From positions 1 through 64,000 of the forward strand of contig MPUH01000234.1 in the NCBI GenBank assembly GCA_001970955.1: a DNA stretch of 64,000 bases. Reading direction: 5' to 3'. This document shows positions 1 to 10,071 of this stretch, one piece after another. This DNA comes from Stentor coeruleus. Its lineage: Eukaryota > Ciliophora > Heterotrichea > Heterotrichida > Stentoridae. The notes beneath the pieces are model-generated. The model saw nothing but the letters and a program-made list of their open reading frames with translations. It was not told the origin of the DNA and searched no databases. A program made the translations under genes and the position numbers. The stretch's first letter is position 1; every line of letters starts with the position of its first letter.

Positions 1-678
1 AAATCTCAGACAGCATGACTTGAAATTTTTCACAAATCAAATGAGGAATTTGATGAAAATATAAACTAAAACCTTTACTTAAGATTTCATTTTTTCTATA
101 TACTCAACCCATTTTACGAAGTCACAAAACTGTTTACTATTTCTAGTTTAATTTCCTTTAAATTTAGATTTTTTAAACCTTCGTTAGAATATTTTCTCAT
201 TAATCCAATAGCTTTTTTGTGATTATTCAAGGTAATTCTTGATAACTGAATCATGATAGCATATCCACTAATCATATAAAAGCTTTTCTGTTTTAACCTT
301 AATAAGATAATAAATGGGAATTCATATTCTAGTATAAGATTAGGGTTAGTCTATTCCTCATATACAATTATAGTGATTTATATGCATAAAAAAAGAATAT
401 CTATAGATTATATCCAATCTATAACATAAAATTAATAACAACTTTATGATCAGATTAATAAAATTTTAACCATAATACAAAACTAAAAGTAAGAAAATTT
501 CATATAAACAATAAAAAATCCTTACTAAAAGCATAGAAAACCAGAAAATCCTTTAAAATATAGCAAAAACTGAAAAAAACTAAAAATTTTCTTATAAAAA
601 TCTGCCGAATACTACTAAACAGATGCCATAATAAAAATCTGACATCTATATAAATTCAAAGCCTACCTAAAAATATAA
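1..678. other. AT-rich intergenic region
   Basis: No open frame or RNA gene is recognisable here. The last few dozen bases before the ATG at 679 are very A-rich and presumably hold the promoter and short leader of the importin-alpha-like gene. Confidence 0.6.
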
Positions 679-2151
679 ATGTCGAACCTACAGCAACGAA
701 CGGCAAAATTCCAAAAAATCGACTGGGCTGCTTTAGAGAAAAACAGAGAAAAATTCAAAATCAACTTGCGGAAATCTAAACGTATTGCAGAAATCCTCAA
801 CAAAAGACAGAAACTTATACCCCGTAGTGAATCTTATTATGATTTTCTTACACCTTACATAAAATCATTAATCCCAGACCTAATCCCTACTGACACTTCA
901 CAATATCAAATTCCTTGTATACTTCAAAGGCTTGATTACTTGTTGGTAGCTCCAGATAATTGTCTTGCTCAAGAAATACTCAATTCTTTAAGAGCACTTA
1001 TAATGTTCTCAAATTCTCATATACAAGCCATAACTGATGCAGGTATTATACCAAATCTTATCAAATTCTTGAGTTTTACGTATCCTGAAGGCATTGTTGA
1101 GCAAGTGTCGTGGCTTTTTTCAAATATTTTATCCGAAGATTTAAGCCAGGTTGTTGTGGATTCGGCATTTGTCCTCGCATTGATGAATGCTGTTGATACA
1201 AACCACCCAAAAGTTGCTGAAAATTCATTATGGGCTTTGGCTAATATTGCTGCTGATACCGAGGAGATGAGAAAGCTTCTTATCACCCATAAATTTCTAG
1301 AGTTTTTGGTAGAAAAATCGACTTCTGACTCAATGACGCTTTTGCGTATTGTCGCGTGGATTTTTTCTAACATGACTAAAGAGCCTGAAAATTTTACTAA
1401 AAAAGAGTTTTCTATGTGTATTGCGATATGCAAAAATCTAACAAAGTATATCGAAGAGGATATTTCAAGTGAAACCCTTTGGGGATTAGTGAATTTATCA
1501 TCACAAGAAAGTTTAGAATACATACAGCAAATTGTTGACAACAACCTAGCAGATTACGCGATAAAACTGTCAACCAAAGATATAATTTCTATAAAAACCC
1601 CAGCGTTAAAAATCATTGGAAATCTCTGTGCTACAAGCCACGAACACACCCAATTCGTTCTAAACTACGGGATTTTAGACACTTTCTGCTATGAATCCTG
1701 TATTTTCTCAACTTTTTCAAAAGATTTATTCGCAGTACTAAATAATATATCCGCTGGTACCCCAATTCAAGTATCAAAACTTTTAAACCATAAAATTTTT
1801 GATTTTATAGTTTTAGGCATAGCCCATTATGATTCACAAGCAAAATTACAAGCAACTCAAACTATAAAAAATATGCTTAGGGTATTAAGAAATGAGACTA
1901 TACAAAGGTTAATAGAAAAAGAGTTTTTACAAGGAATTAGTTTAGTATTAAAAGATTCACATGCTGATTTTTGCAATAGTATTCTTGATATATGCTTGGA
2001 TGTGTTTAAAGAAAAACGATTATGGAGTTTGATTGAAGCGTCTGGGTGTTTGAATGAGATAGAGAAACTTTTTAATTGTAACAACACAAGCATTTGCAAA
2101 AAAGCACAGGAAATTCTTAATTTGTTCACTTTAACACCGATTTCTCCTTAG
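679..2151 (+). CDS. Importin-alpha-like armadillo-repeat protein
   Basis: This 490-residue protein is built of armadillo-type helical repeats. Repeated phrases such as SLWALANIAAD, EQVSWLFSNI and ETLWGLVNLSS carry the Trp-Ala/Gly-x-x-Asn pattern that importin-alpha uses to hold nuclear localisation signals. The first 45 or so residues are rich in Lys and Arg and resemble the importin-beta-binding segment. Family members are about 500-550 residues, so the length fits. The inferred role is cargo recognition in nuclear import. The ATG is preceded by the A-rich context (aaatataa) seen at many starts in this window. No intron is needed. The sequence is divergent, so another Arm-repeat adaptor cannot be excluded. 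Confidence 0.75.
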   Translation: MSNLQQRTAKFQKIDWAALEKNREKFKINLRKSKRIAEILNKRQKLIPRSESYYDFLTPYIKSLIPDLIPTDTSQYQIPCILQRLDYLLVAPDNCLAQEILNSLRALIMFSNSHIQAITDAGIIPNLIKFLSFTYPEGIVEQVSWLFSNILSEDLSQVVVDSAFVLALMNAVDTNHPKVAENSLWALANIAADTEEMRKLLITHKFLEFLVEKSTSDSMTLLRIVAWIFSNMTKEPENFTKKEFSMCIAICKNLTKYIEEDISSETLWGLVNLSSQESLEYIQQIVDNNLADYAIKLSTKDIISIKTPALKIIGNLCATSHEHTQFVLNYGILDTFCYESCIFSTFSKDLFAVLNNISAGTPIQVSKLLNHKIFDFIVLGIAHYDSQAKLQATQTIKNMLRVLRNETIQRLIEKEFLQGISLVLKDSHADFCNSILDICLDVFKEKRLWSLIEASGCLNEIEKLFNCNNTSICKKAQEILNLFTLTPISP

Positions 2152-2303
2152 GTTAATTTTTAATTTTGTGGGAATTTGGAGGTTTGAGATGGATTTTGTA
2201 GATGATTGTGACTTGTGGAGAGTTGTGGAGTTAAATAGGATAATGTCATTTAAGGAGAGAATTTCAAAATGTATAACGGTCTGGTTCTTATATTTGAATA
2301 TAA

Positions 2304-3776
2304 ATGGAAGCAGAGAAGAACCCAAGAATTTTAGTTATCACCCTTGAAATCTCCGAGAACGTCAAAGGGAATATTATAATCCACGAAAACGACGACCCTG
2401 ACAAAGTATCTGAGGACTTCTTAAAGAAATACAACCTCGACAGGTCAATGAAAAGACCTTTATTCCAAGTAATACAATCTCACCAAGAAAAGTTTAAAGA
2501 ACATAAACAAACCCTACATTATAAACACTTATCTCAAGGCAATCTTCATATAAGACCTTTAGCAAATACATCAAACCATCTACAAAACCCATCTGCAAAT
2601 GCTTCACCTCCTATAAAAGCAAGTAACTCTTCTTCAAAACTCAATTATGGGCATATACTTTATGTCAAAGGTCAGGAAATGAAAGAAAACAAAAGACAAT
2701 ATTCAGAAAAATGCTTTGAAGAAACCCAAAAAACCATCAGCAAAAACTTGACTTTCCATCCAAAAATCAGCAAAAAGTCTAACAAAATCGTCAAAAACTG
2801 CGAAAAAGATAAAAAAGCTTTAAAAAAACTCGAACACATGAACAAACTTCATGCCGACAAAGAAGAACAACAAATGAAAGAATGTTTCTTCATCCCACAA
2901 ATAAGCGAAAAATCCAATCGGATTATTGAAAACAATAACATCTTTGATTCCCTATACAAAGATGCCTGTTTAAGAAGAAACTCACAAGAAACCTCATCAA
3001 ATACAACCAAAGATCCAAATAAAAAAAACGACTACCGGAGAAAATCTGAAGGGGTTGAAGAGTTTTTTGATAGACTTTTCACTTCAAAAAAGAAAACCGA
3101 TGAGGAAATCGATAAAATAAGACAACAATACAAAGAAGATATTGATAAACAAACTGGACAAAAACTATTTGTCCCTATGACTGGAAGAAAAGTAAGTACA
3201 TCTAGAGAAAAACCTATATGGGATGAATTATATTTAGCTAAAATCGGAAATAAAGATAGATTTGAAGATAAAAAAACTAAAGATAGTGAAAAATGCTTAA
3301 CTCAGCCAAGTGAAAATAATTGTAAATTCTATGAGAATTTTAAGTTTCATAGGTTTGGAGCATTGTTTAAGCTTTTAGATTCAGATAAAGATGGGAAAAT
3401 TAGTAGGGAAAAAATATGTTTAGATGGGATTGATACTAATGTACTTGTTATTCTTAAACCGATTTTTGATGAGATGGAAACTGATGGGGGAAATTTGGGA
3501 TTTGAGGACTTTTTAAGCAAAATCGATGCATTGTATGAGAAAATCACACCACAAGATAAAATGGTGCTGGTCAAGCCGAGAAAATCTCAATCGCAGATTC
3601 AGTTCTCGTTCACACCGAGTATAAATAAGAAATCACAAAAACTGGCTGCTAATAATATGCATTTAGGGAATAATATACAGGAAAGGACAGCGAATAAAAA
3701 GGAAATCACTGAACTCAAACTTAAAAAAGCTCGTGAACTTCAAGAAAGGGGTGTCATGGCTAATACTATTAGATAA
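2304..3776 (+). CDS. EF-hand protein with repeated F-x-P-x-I-x-x-K-S motifs
   Basis: A 490-residue, Lys-rich protein. A short motif of the form F-x-P-x-[IS]-x-x-K-S recurs: FHPKISKKS near residue 152, FIPQISEKS near 197 and FTPSINKKS near 436. One canonical EF-hand loop (DSDKDGKISREK) lies near residue 358, followed by a weaker paired hand. The first 70 residues contain a globular stretch ending in DDPDKVSEDFLKKYNL that could be a ubiquitin-like or PB1-like fold. Seen directly: EF-hand and repeats. Inferred: a calcium-responsive cytoskeletal or ciliary protein. I do not recognise a named orthologue. Confidence 0.6.
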   Translation: MEAEKNPRILVITLEISENVKGNIIIHENDDPDKVSEDFLKKYNLDRSMKRPLFQVIQSHQEKFKEHKQTLHYKHLSQGNLHIRPLANTSNHLQNPSANASPPIKASNSSSKLNYGHILYVKGQEMKENKRQYSEKCFEETQKTISKNLTFHPKISKKSNKIVKNCEKDKKALKKLEHMNKLHADKEEQQMKECFFIPQISEKSNRIIENNNIFDSLYKDACLRRNSQETSSNTTKDPNKKNDYRRKSEGVEEFFDRLFTSKKKTDEEIDKIRQQYKEDIDKQTGQKLFVPMTGRKVSTSREKPIWDELYLAKIGNKDRFEDKKTKDSEKCLTQPSENNCKFYENFKFHRFGALFKLLDSDKDGKISREKICLDGIDTNVLVILKPIFDEMETDGGNLGFEDFLSKIDALYEKITPQDKMVLVKPRKSQSQIQFSFTPSINKKSQKLAANNMHLGNNIQERTANKKEITELKLKKARELQERGVMANTIR

Positions 3777-3834
3777 TAATTTAAATACCATTATACACGC
3801 TGAGATAATAAAACAAACAGATTATGATATAAAA

Positions 3835-4746
3835 ATGGTTGGTGTTCAATCAACAGTAGTACCATTCGCCCCAACTTTAGTATGTGCAGGTCTTGGTGGT
3901 AGCGTTGCAGAAATACTAACAATTCCATTCGATACCATGAAAGTACGCCTTCAGCTTTCCCAAAAAGGTGGAACCAATGCTTACAATGGCCTACTCGACT
4001 GTGGACGTTCCATGATCAAACAAGAAGGTCTTGGATCTTTATACAAAGGTTTAACCCCAGGTATTCACAGACAATTAGTCTTTTGTTCATTACGTGTAGC
4101 TTTATTTGAAAGGTTTACACAAATGCTTGCAGGTGATGGTAAAACTCAACCTAAACGTAATCTATCAATTCCAGAAAAGCTTTTAATAGGTTTATCATCA
4201 GGAGGTATAGCTATATCAGTAGCAAATCCAACTGATGTTGTTAAAATCAGATTACAAGGTGATAGAAATGCTACTCAACCTAGATATAAAAATACTACAG
4301 CTGCATATAAAACAATATTATCTGAAGAAGGGGTTAAAGGGTTTTGGACTGGTTGGGGACCAAATGTTGTTAGGAATTCAGTAATTAATGCTGCTGAGTT
4401 GATTTCATATACTGAGATTAAAAAGTATATACTTGAAAATGGGTATATGAATGATAATGTACCTTGTCATTTAACTAGTGGGTTTTTAGCTGGATTTTGT
4501 GCGGTTTTATGTGGAAGCCCTGTTGATGTTATGAAGACGAGAATTATGAATGCTAAAAAAGGATCAGGAGAAGCTTATAAGAATGTATTTGATTGCTTTT
4601 GGAGTATATTGACAAAAGAAGGACCTTTAGCGTTTTATAAAGGGTTTGCACCTAATGTTTTGAGAATCGGCACTTGGAATATGTTTATGTTTTTTGCTTA
4701 TGAAGGGTTCAAAAAACAGTATAAGATGAGGTTTATGGATAATTAG
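3835..4746 (+). CDS. Mitochondrial carrier, uncoupling-protein/dicarboxylate type
   Basis: A 303-residue member of the SLC25 family of inner-membrane carriers. Three repeats each carry the P-x-[DE]-x-x-[KR] signature: PFDTMK near residue 32, PTDVVK near 131 and PVDVMK near 229. The flanking residues (FDTMKVRLQ, TDVVKIRLQGD, VDVMKTRIMN) resemble the UCP/dicarboxylate/oxoglutarate subgroup. Six membrane helices are expected. The frame opens further upstream at 3733, but the ATG at 3835 gives a normal carrier N-terminus and has the usual A-rich lead. It begins 58 nt after the previous stop. The substrate cannot be fixed from sequence alone. Confidence 0.9.
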   Translation: MVGVQSTVVPFAPTLVCAGLGGSVAEILTIPFDTMKVRLQLSQKGGTNAYNGLLDCGRSMIKQEGLGSLYKGLTPGIHRQLVFCSLRVALFERFTQMLAGDGKTQPKRNLSIPEKLLIGLSSGGIAISVANPTDVVKIRLQGDRNATQPRYKNTTAAYKTILSEEGVKGFWTGWGPNVVRNSVINAAELISYTEIKKYILENGYMNDNVPCHLTSGFLAGFCAVLCGSPVDVMKTRIMNAKKGSGEAYKNVFDCFWSILTKEGPLAFYKGFAPNVLRIGTWNMFMFFAYEGFKKQYKMRFMDN

Positions 4747-5113
4747 ATAAGAGCATTTAGTTATGAGTTGGGTTTGAATAAAGGTGTTAAGAGACTATAG
4801 AAAGCAAATACATTTTTTTTTTGACAGAAATGGTATAATGTATTATAGTGAGTTGCTTGTATGTTATTTTTTATAGGAATATGTGTATGTTTCCTATATT
4901 ATAATTGTATGATAAAATTATTGAAATCAATTTTACTGTGTATAATCGGTAGTTCGATTATGATTGTCACTAAAATGCTCTTTTATATAATTTCGTATAT
5001 AAAAACCTTACATCGTAACATGATTAAAATCAGCTTTCTAGCTAATTTTTTGAAAATCATATTTTTCAGTAACCCATATAAGTATCATTACTTCCCCCCG
5101 CATGAAACATACT
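4747..5113. other. AT-rich intergenic region
   Basis: A short poly-T tract and AT-rich sequence. The open frame at 4861-5130 has no coding character. It lies between the 3' end of the carrier gene and the tail of the exosome-type pseudogene. Confidence 0.5.
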
Positions 5114-5642
5114 TTAATAACTATTTTTAACCATTTGAAACATGTGTTTAGCAGTATCAAAACAAGCTTGTATAAGCATTTCTGCTTGCTTTTCATCTAC
5201 AACTCCTTTAAAACTAATCAAAATTACCTTATCTGTATTAACCAACACCCCAAAGCAAACTAATTACCCCCCAATAATCATCTCTAATCTCAATATCAGA
5301 ATCAATAACAGTAAGACTTACAGTATTAATAATATATACCAAAGCAGTATCTTCATCTCCAGAAATGTCCTGAACTTTAACTTCAATCACAGATTTCGGA
5401 TAGTTTTCTAATATAATCAAAGAACATAATTCATCTTTTACTTGTGAACTATGTGGAAATGCAACAGAAACATGAGCTTTTCAATATCTTTTACACTCTT
5501 CACTAGATAAAATCTTATAAAAATTCACTTGGGCTACTTACAACACATAAATTTTTATGAGTTTTACTTTCAATATAATCAAAACCTGTATCTGTATCAA
5601 CTATACCATGAGTAAATCTCCTCATTTCTTCTAAGGTTCCAT
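5114..5642 (-). pseudogene. Decayed exosome RNase PH-type subunit (RRP46/EXOSC5-like)
   Basis: Reading leftward, three pieces of an RNase PH-fold protein can be recognised in different frames. The first has the strand pattern of the family start (FDYIESKTHKNLCVV, matching the usual GSSYIEFGNTKVLCVV-like segment). The second contains IILENYPKSVIEVKVQ and DTALVYIINTVSLTVIDSDI, matching the central LHPRS..I.VQV..DDG...AACINA..LAL.DA region. The third (GVVDEKQAEMLIQACFDTA) resembles the RRP46 C-terminal helix. Breaks are an in-frame TGA before the second piece and at least two frame changes, which 15-nt introns do not explain. It starts about 50 nt beyond the PP2C gene on the same strand. A functional copy presumably exists elsewhere. 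Confidence 0.6.
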
Positions 5643-5693
5643 TTTTATATATTTTTATAAGATTATGCTTTTTTTTTTAGTATTATTAAGAGA

Positions 5694-6953
5694 TTAATCA
5701 AGTAAAAGATTTAGATCTTTGTCTGTTGAAGTTGTGTTGTTAATGTCAGGAGATATGGCTATGCTGAGGAAAGCTTGAACATTTCTTTCTTTCACTGGGA
5801 TGTTTGATGCACTTGATATTTCGTCTAACTCGATTAATATACAAGATATATCATCTGTCATAACATCTTCAGCTTCAATTATTCCATACCATCTATATCT
5901 TGCCTCTTCACAAAGCATCCTTGCTATACTTGAGTTCTCAGGTTTTGCAGGGTATAGGTCAGTGCTTTCAACGCATTGATTTTTGTATTTCTCAACAAAA
6001 TTAACTACTTCAATATTCTCCATAACATCCCAAATCCCATCACTAGCAATAACAATAAACTGATCCGCCTCATAAAGTTTAAAATCATGACAAACCGGTT
6101 TGGCAATAACCCCAACTCTCTTAGCAATCCTATCACCAATCGACCTTGACATCGCCAACCCAGGGAAATCTTTATCTTTAACCCATACTCTATATGGTCC
6201 AATAGGTCTTCCAAACTCATCAGTAACCTGTTCAACACTTCCTCCAGCATTTTTAATCCTAGCAAGTTCATCTTCATGATTAGGTTTCTGATCTGTAGTC
6301 AAAGCAACAGGTTTTAAATACCTTTTAACTGAAATAGGCTTATAAAAATTATGCGTAGGTATTGGAGCTGGGATATAAACATCGCTAATTGTTGCAATTA
6401 TTGCTCTAGAATCACCAAGACTAGCTGAATATATATTATTTGCATTTATATATATAGCAACAGCAGTAGTTCCAGCCATTTCATTAGGGATTTTGCTTCT
6501 GTTAAGTTTTTTATCACATTTTTCAAGCATTTTACTCAAAGTTTCTTCAGGATTTGTTTCGAATTTGTTTAGATATTTTTTCAGATAACTACCAACGAAT
6601 TCTACACAAAAAGTAGAGATTTTTTGACCCTCTTTCCCATGTCCATCAAAAAGAGCACATAATACTGAGTTGTTTACTATAAAAAAAATATAGTTGTCTT
6701 GACATTCTTTTACTATTTCACCACGGGGATCAAGGCCTGGGATTATACAGCCATGAATTTTTATAGACCTGTTGCCTAAAGAACCAATTGAAGTTTGTAA
6801 CTTTATTGGAGGAGTGTTTTCGAAACTTACTTTTGATACGCCGATTTGATTGCCGAGATAGTTTCTTTTGATTATGTTGATGGTTCCTGTACGAAGATAT
6901 TCACTATTGCTTGTTGATTTGAAAGAAACTTCTTTATTGCAACAATTCCCCAT
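5694..6953 (-). CDS. PP2C-family Ser/Thr phosphatase, lipid-anchored
   Basis: A 419-residue metal-dependent PPM/PP2C phosphatase. The conserved metal-binding motifs appear in order: ALFDGHG near residue 97, ASLGDSRA near 178, LAMSRSIGD near 265, IASDGIWDV near 305 and the final TDDIS near 365. All catalytic aspartates are present, so it should be active. The N-terminus MGNCC is a typical N-myristoylation (Gly2) plus palmitoylation site, which suggests membrane or ciliary attachment. The substrate is unknown. The ATG at 6953 is the only good start and gives this lipidation signal. Confidence 0.93.
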   Translation of the reverse strand: MGNCCNKEVSFKSTSNSEYLRTGTINIIKRNYLGNQIGVSKVSFENTPPIKLQTSIGSLGNRSIKIHGCIIPGLDPRGEIVKECQDNYIFFIVNNSVLCALFDGHGKEGQKISTFCVEFVGSYLKKYLNKFETNPEETLSKMLEKCDKKLNRSKIPNEMAGTTAVAIYINANNIYSASLGDSRAIIATISDVYIPAPIPTHNFYKPISVKRYLKPVALTTDQKPNHEDELARIKNAGGSVEQVTDEFGRPIGPYRVWVKDKDFPGLAMSRSIGDRIAKRVGVIAKPVCHDFKLYEADQFIVIASDGIWDVMENIEVVNFVEKYKNQCVESTDLYPAKPENSSIARMLCEEARYRWYGIIEAEDVMTDDISCILIELDEISSASNIPVKERNVQAFLSIAISPDINNTTSTDKDLNLLLD

Positions 6954-7620
6954 TTATTATGTTAGATGAGAAGGAGTTAGGATTGAGGATGGGAATAATT
7001 TGTGATTATGGTTAGGATTAAGGTTTGATATTAAGAGGGTAGAGTAGGGTTTTATTGGATTTTAAATTGAGATTTTTTTAGTTAAAGATAAGATAAGGAT
7101 AAGTTTGGATATTAAATGGAGTATTTTGGAATAGAGGTTATATAGGATTGGCAAGTAGGGATTAGGTTATATTATATTTTAATAATAGTGATTTTAGATT
7201 GATATATTGGAAAATATGGGTTGAATATAATTGTGGAGATTTAAATCATTTAACTTTATAATGTATGTATATACAATAATTAGTTTTATTGTAAAACAGA
7301 ATATGTTGTTTGTAATTTTGCAAATATTAAACCACACCATAAATTTCAAAAAAATTATAATATCTTAGTAAATACCATACAGCTTACAACTTTTCATCTA
7401 AAAACCCAAAATACTCATCCAATAACTCTCCAAAATTAAAACACCTTCTTCACTCATCCTTTAATCCTTCATCCATATAACCCAACAAAAAATCCTACCT
7501 CAAAAAAAATCTTCACAATCCTCTTTCCAACTTATATTCCTCTTCTAGCCCATCTTTTTCAAATCAAACCATAAAATTCCTAACCTCTTCAAAAATTCAA
7601 CAAAAAAAGCATGTTTAATA
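6954..7620. promoter_or_regulatory. Divergent intergenic region with flipped GC skew
   Basis: This lies between the starts of the PP2C gene (minus) and the lipase pseudogene (plus). From about 6960 to 7250 the plus strand is rich in G and nearly lacks C. From about 7330 to 7620 it is rich in C and nearly lacks G. Each half is therefore C-rich and G-poor on the sense strand of its own gene. No reading frame is present. Confidence 0.5.
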
Positions 7621-8837
7621 ATGTCTTATATTCTCCTCCACCTATTATCCCTAGTTTTTTCCTTAGACCCAGAATCCTTAATGACTTTCTCTGAAGTTTG
7701 TACCTATCACGGTTATGGTTTCGAAGCTCATAACGTGACAACATCCGATGGATACATTCTAACCTTATACCATATCCCAGGGAAAAAAGTATTCCTAATT
7801 GTCAAAGGTAAACCTGTAGTATTTCTCCAACATGGTCTTCTCAATCTAGCTGATACTTGGATAATGAACGACCTAGCTCCAGCTTTTATGTTTTCAGATG
7901 CAGGTTTTGATGTATGGCTCGGTAATTCAAGAGGTTTTTATCATAGTCTTGGTCATATCAAATGGAATTATAAAACCCATCCTCAATATTGGCAATTTAC
8001 ATGGTAACATATGGCCGATTATGATATCCCAGCAGTAATTCCATTTGTTTTACAATAAACTGGGATTAAAAAACTTGTTTATGTTGGTCATTCTCAAGGT
8101 ACCCTTCAAATGTTTGCCCATCTTTCAGTAACCCCAACTTTCATTAGTAACCTAAGTGTTTTTATAGCCTTAGCTCCTATAGTTTCAGTTAGACATTTAG
8201 ATATTACAATGTTTAAAACCCTTAAAGAAATACCTTTATTACAAGCATTAGAAGATGCTGGAATTTATGAGTTTCTTCCTAATCATCAAGATAATTTAGC
8301 TTTTTATGAGATTTGTTCTAAGTTTGGCACAGTTTGTGATGATATTATTGGATTTTTTGCTGATATGAAAGTTGCTAATGATAATACTGAAAGATTACCT
8401 ACGATTTTAGCACATGAACCTGGAGGGACAAGTACTTTGAATATGAAGCATTGGCAGCAAATGACAGATTATTTGAGTTATAAGGTTCAGAAGTTTAATT
8501 ATGGGAAAGAAGGGAATATGGCAAATTATGGACATTCAACACCTCCTGTTTATTATATGAGTAAAGCTCTTGGATCTGTTTCTATTTTTCGGGAAATAAG
8601 GATAGACTTGCTGATCTAATTGATGTTGCATGGCTGGAAAGTACAATTCCTACAAAGAGTATAGTGGTAAAAACTTTGGAAAATGGGTTTGGGCATTTGA
8701 CTTTTATATTGGGATTACCTTCGGTGATGACGTATTTTCAACAGGTAATAAGTTTGACGAATCAGTATAAAGAAGTTATGATTGATAGTAAAAATGCTAT
8801 GAGGATTTTATTGAAGTTAGATTATTTGTTTGTATAA
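7621..8837 (+). pseudogene. Broken acid-lipase/AB-hydrolase gene
   Basis: The sequence encodes a nearly complete lysosomal acid lipase-type alpha/beta-hydrolase of about 400 residues. Visible are a signal-peptide-like N-terminus, the family phrase FEAHNVTTSDGYILTLYHIP, the oxyanion region FLQHGL, the nucleophile elbow GHSQG near 8092, and in the last third the acid and base regions GNKDRLAD and GFGHLTF. Two in-frame TAA codons (8005-8007 and 8056-8058) sit where Gln would fit, and neither is explained by a 15-nt intron. A one-base loss in a T-run near 8592 shifts the frame. The three lesions point to a young pseudogene. Sequencing error is possible for the homopolymer, and a TAA=Gln reading is unlikely given TAA stops elsewhere. 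Confidence 0.7.
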
Positions 8838-9227
8838 AAATTGTTGTTATAAATAAAGTTTCTTTTAAATAAATATCGTAAACCAAAATTAATCAGGTAA
8901 GAAATTTTTGCATTTCTCTCATATTAATTTCTTATAAATAAAGTGCGTAAAATACACCTAATACCCCTAAATACCGCGCAATACCACCCTGAAAACCTAA
9001 TAACAACCCATCAGCCACCTGTATTTATCTCCCAAAATCCTCCTTCTCAACCTAAAAACGAAACTAATCATCTTTCAATAATCTATTCAACCACATAAAC
9101 CAAATACCAAAATTCTATCTTTCTTCCCAAAACCACCAAAACCAACAAAACCACCCAATCAATAAAACCTTAAAACTCTTATTTACAGCCTCAAGCAATC
9201 AATATTAAAACCATTAAGTTATTTAAG
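8838..9227. other. Intergenic region with strongly G-poor, C-rich block
   Basis: From about 8941 to 9225 the plus strand is rich in A and C and almost lacks G, like the sequence found upstream of several plus-strand genes here. Yet the following gene (9228-9704) is on the minus strand and ends here. No reading frame or RNA is recognised. Confidence 0.45.
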
Positions 9228-9704
9228 TTAAGTTAAAAGTCTTTTGCTTGAAATTTGAGTAAAGCTCAAATTTTTACACTCTACACATTTACAAGATTCA
9301 TCGCAAGACCTACCTTCGACATGACATCTACAATATTTTTTTAGACAACCTGATTTTTTGCATGTACAGCCTTTATTAATGTTTTTTTCAGTTGTGAATG
9401 CATTAGAATTTCTATGCAACAAATGGGCAACAGCTTTATTACGAATACTCTCATATTCAGGAACATTGAAACAGTTTATGCAATTGCATCCTATACAATA
9501 CCTGCCTTTTGAAAAACATTCGCAATATAGCTTTAAGCAGCCACTTTTTGAACAATTGCAAGGAGTGTTTTGGGATTTTATCATTTCCCAGTCCTCTGAT
9601 TGAAATGGAAAACTTATTAGCGGAGTTAATGTTTGCAAGCAGAATTGAGCAAAAGTATCATCTTGTGTTTTGGCTGAGGAATTTGAATTTTTGTCCATTT
9701 TCAT
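9228..9704 (-). CDS. Small CXC-domain (tesmin/TSO1/LIN54-like) protein
   Basis: A 158-residue protein with two cysteine-rich CXC domains, about residues 47-85 and 112-150. Both have the C-x-C-x4-C-x3-Y-C-x-C-F/H pattern, with CNCSKSGCLKLYCECF in the first and CTCKKSGCLKKYCRCH in the second. In LIN54, tesmin and TSO1 two such domains joined by a short linker bind the CHR promoter element and zinc. Each has the DNA-contact tyrosine. The inferred role is a sequence-specific DNA-binding protein, possibly of a DREAM/MuvB-like complex. It is much shorter than LIN54 and lacks the long N- and C-terminal regions. A second Met three residues in is an alternative start. Confidence 0.85.
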   Translation of the reverse strand: MKMDKNSNSSAKTQDDTFAQFCLQTLTPLISFPFQSEDWEMIKSQNTPCNCSKSGCLKLYCECFSKGRYCIGCNCINCFNVPEYESIRNKAVAHLLHRNSNAFTTEKNINKGCTCKKSGCLKKYCRCHVEGRSCDESCKCVECKNLSFTQISSKRLLT

Positions 9705-10071
9705 TTCAAAGCTTTCCCATACTTAGAAAAATTTGACTCCTATGAATTTTTACTTTTAATTGTATAATTTAGCTATAAAAATAGATTTTTTATTGAATAA
9801 TAGGTATTTTATAAGCTCTGAAAGGTTTTTATTATTGTTAAACCTTGTGAGGATTCATTTTTGTAATAATATGCCTTTTATAAGAATTAATAATACAATA
9901 ATTAAAAAAAATCTTAGCATCACAATTTTTGGGTATGTTTTATATACCCAAATGCTTAAAAAATATATACTTTTATCAGTCAAAACCCTAATAATTACAA
10001 TAAATATTATATTTAGTATTATCTATCCCCATTAAATTTATTATAAACCATTATTATATAAATTAACAATC
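9705..10071. other. AT-rich intergenic region
   Basis: AT-rich sequence between the start of the CXC gene and the 3' end of the RING gene, both on the minus strand. The open frame at 9760-10035 has the composition of noncoding DNA. Nothing else is seen. Confidence 0.5.

Noticed and set aside
4861-5411. Two plus-strand open frames
   Set aside because: The first is AT-rich spacer. The second is antisense to the RRP46-like remnant, which has clear protein similarity on the other strand.
8005-8058. Reassigned genetic code (TAA/TAG read as Gln)
   Set aside because: Several in-frame stops first suggested this, but those in the MFS, surface-protein, PX-START and coiled-coil genes all lie within exact 15-nt GT..AG introns. 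Only the lipase and the remnant at 15946-16380 keep unexplained stops, and both also have frameshifts. Most genes end in TAA or TAG.
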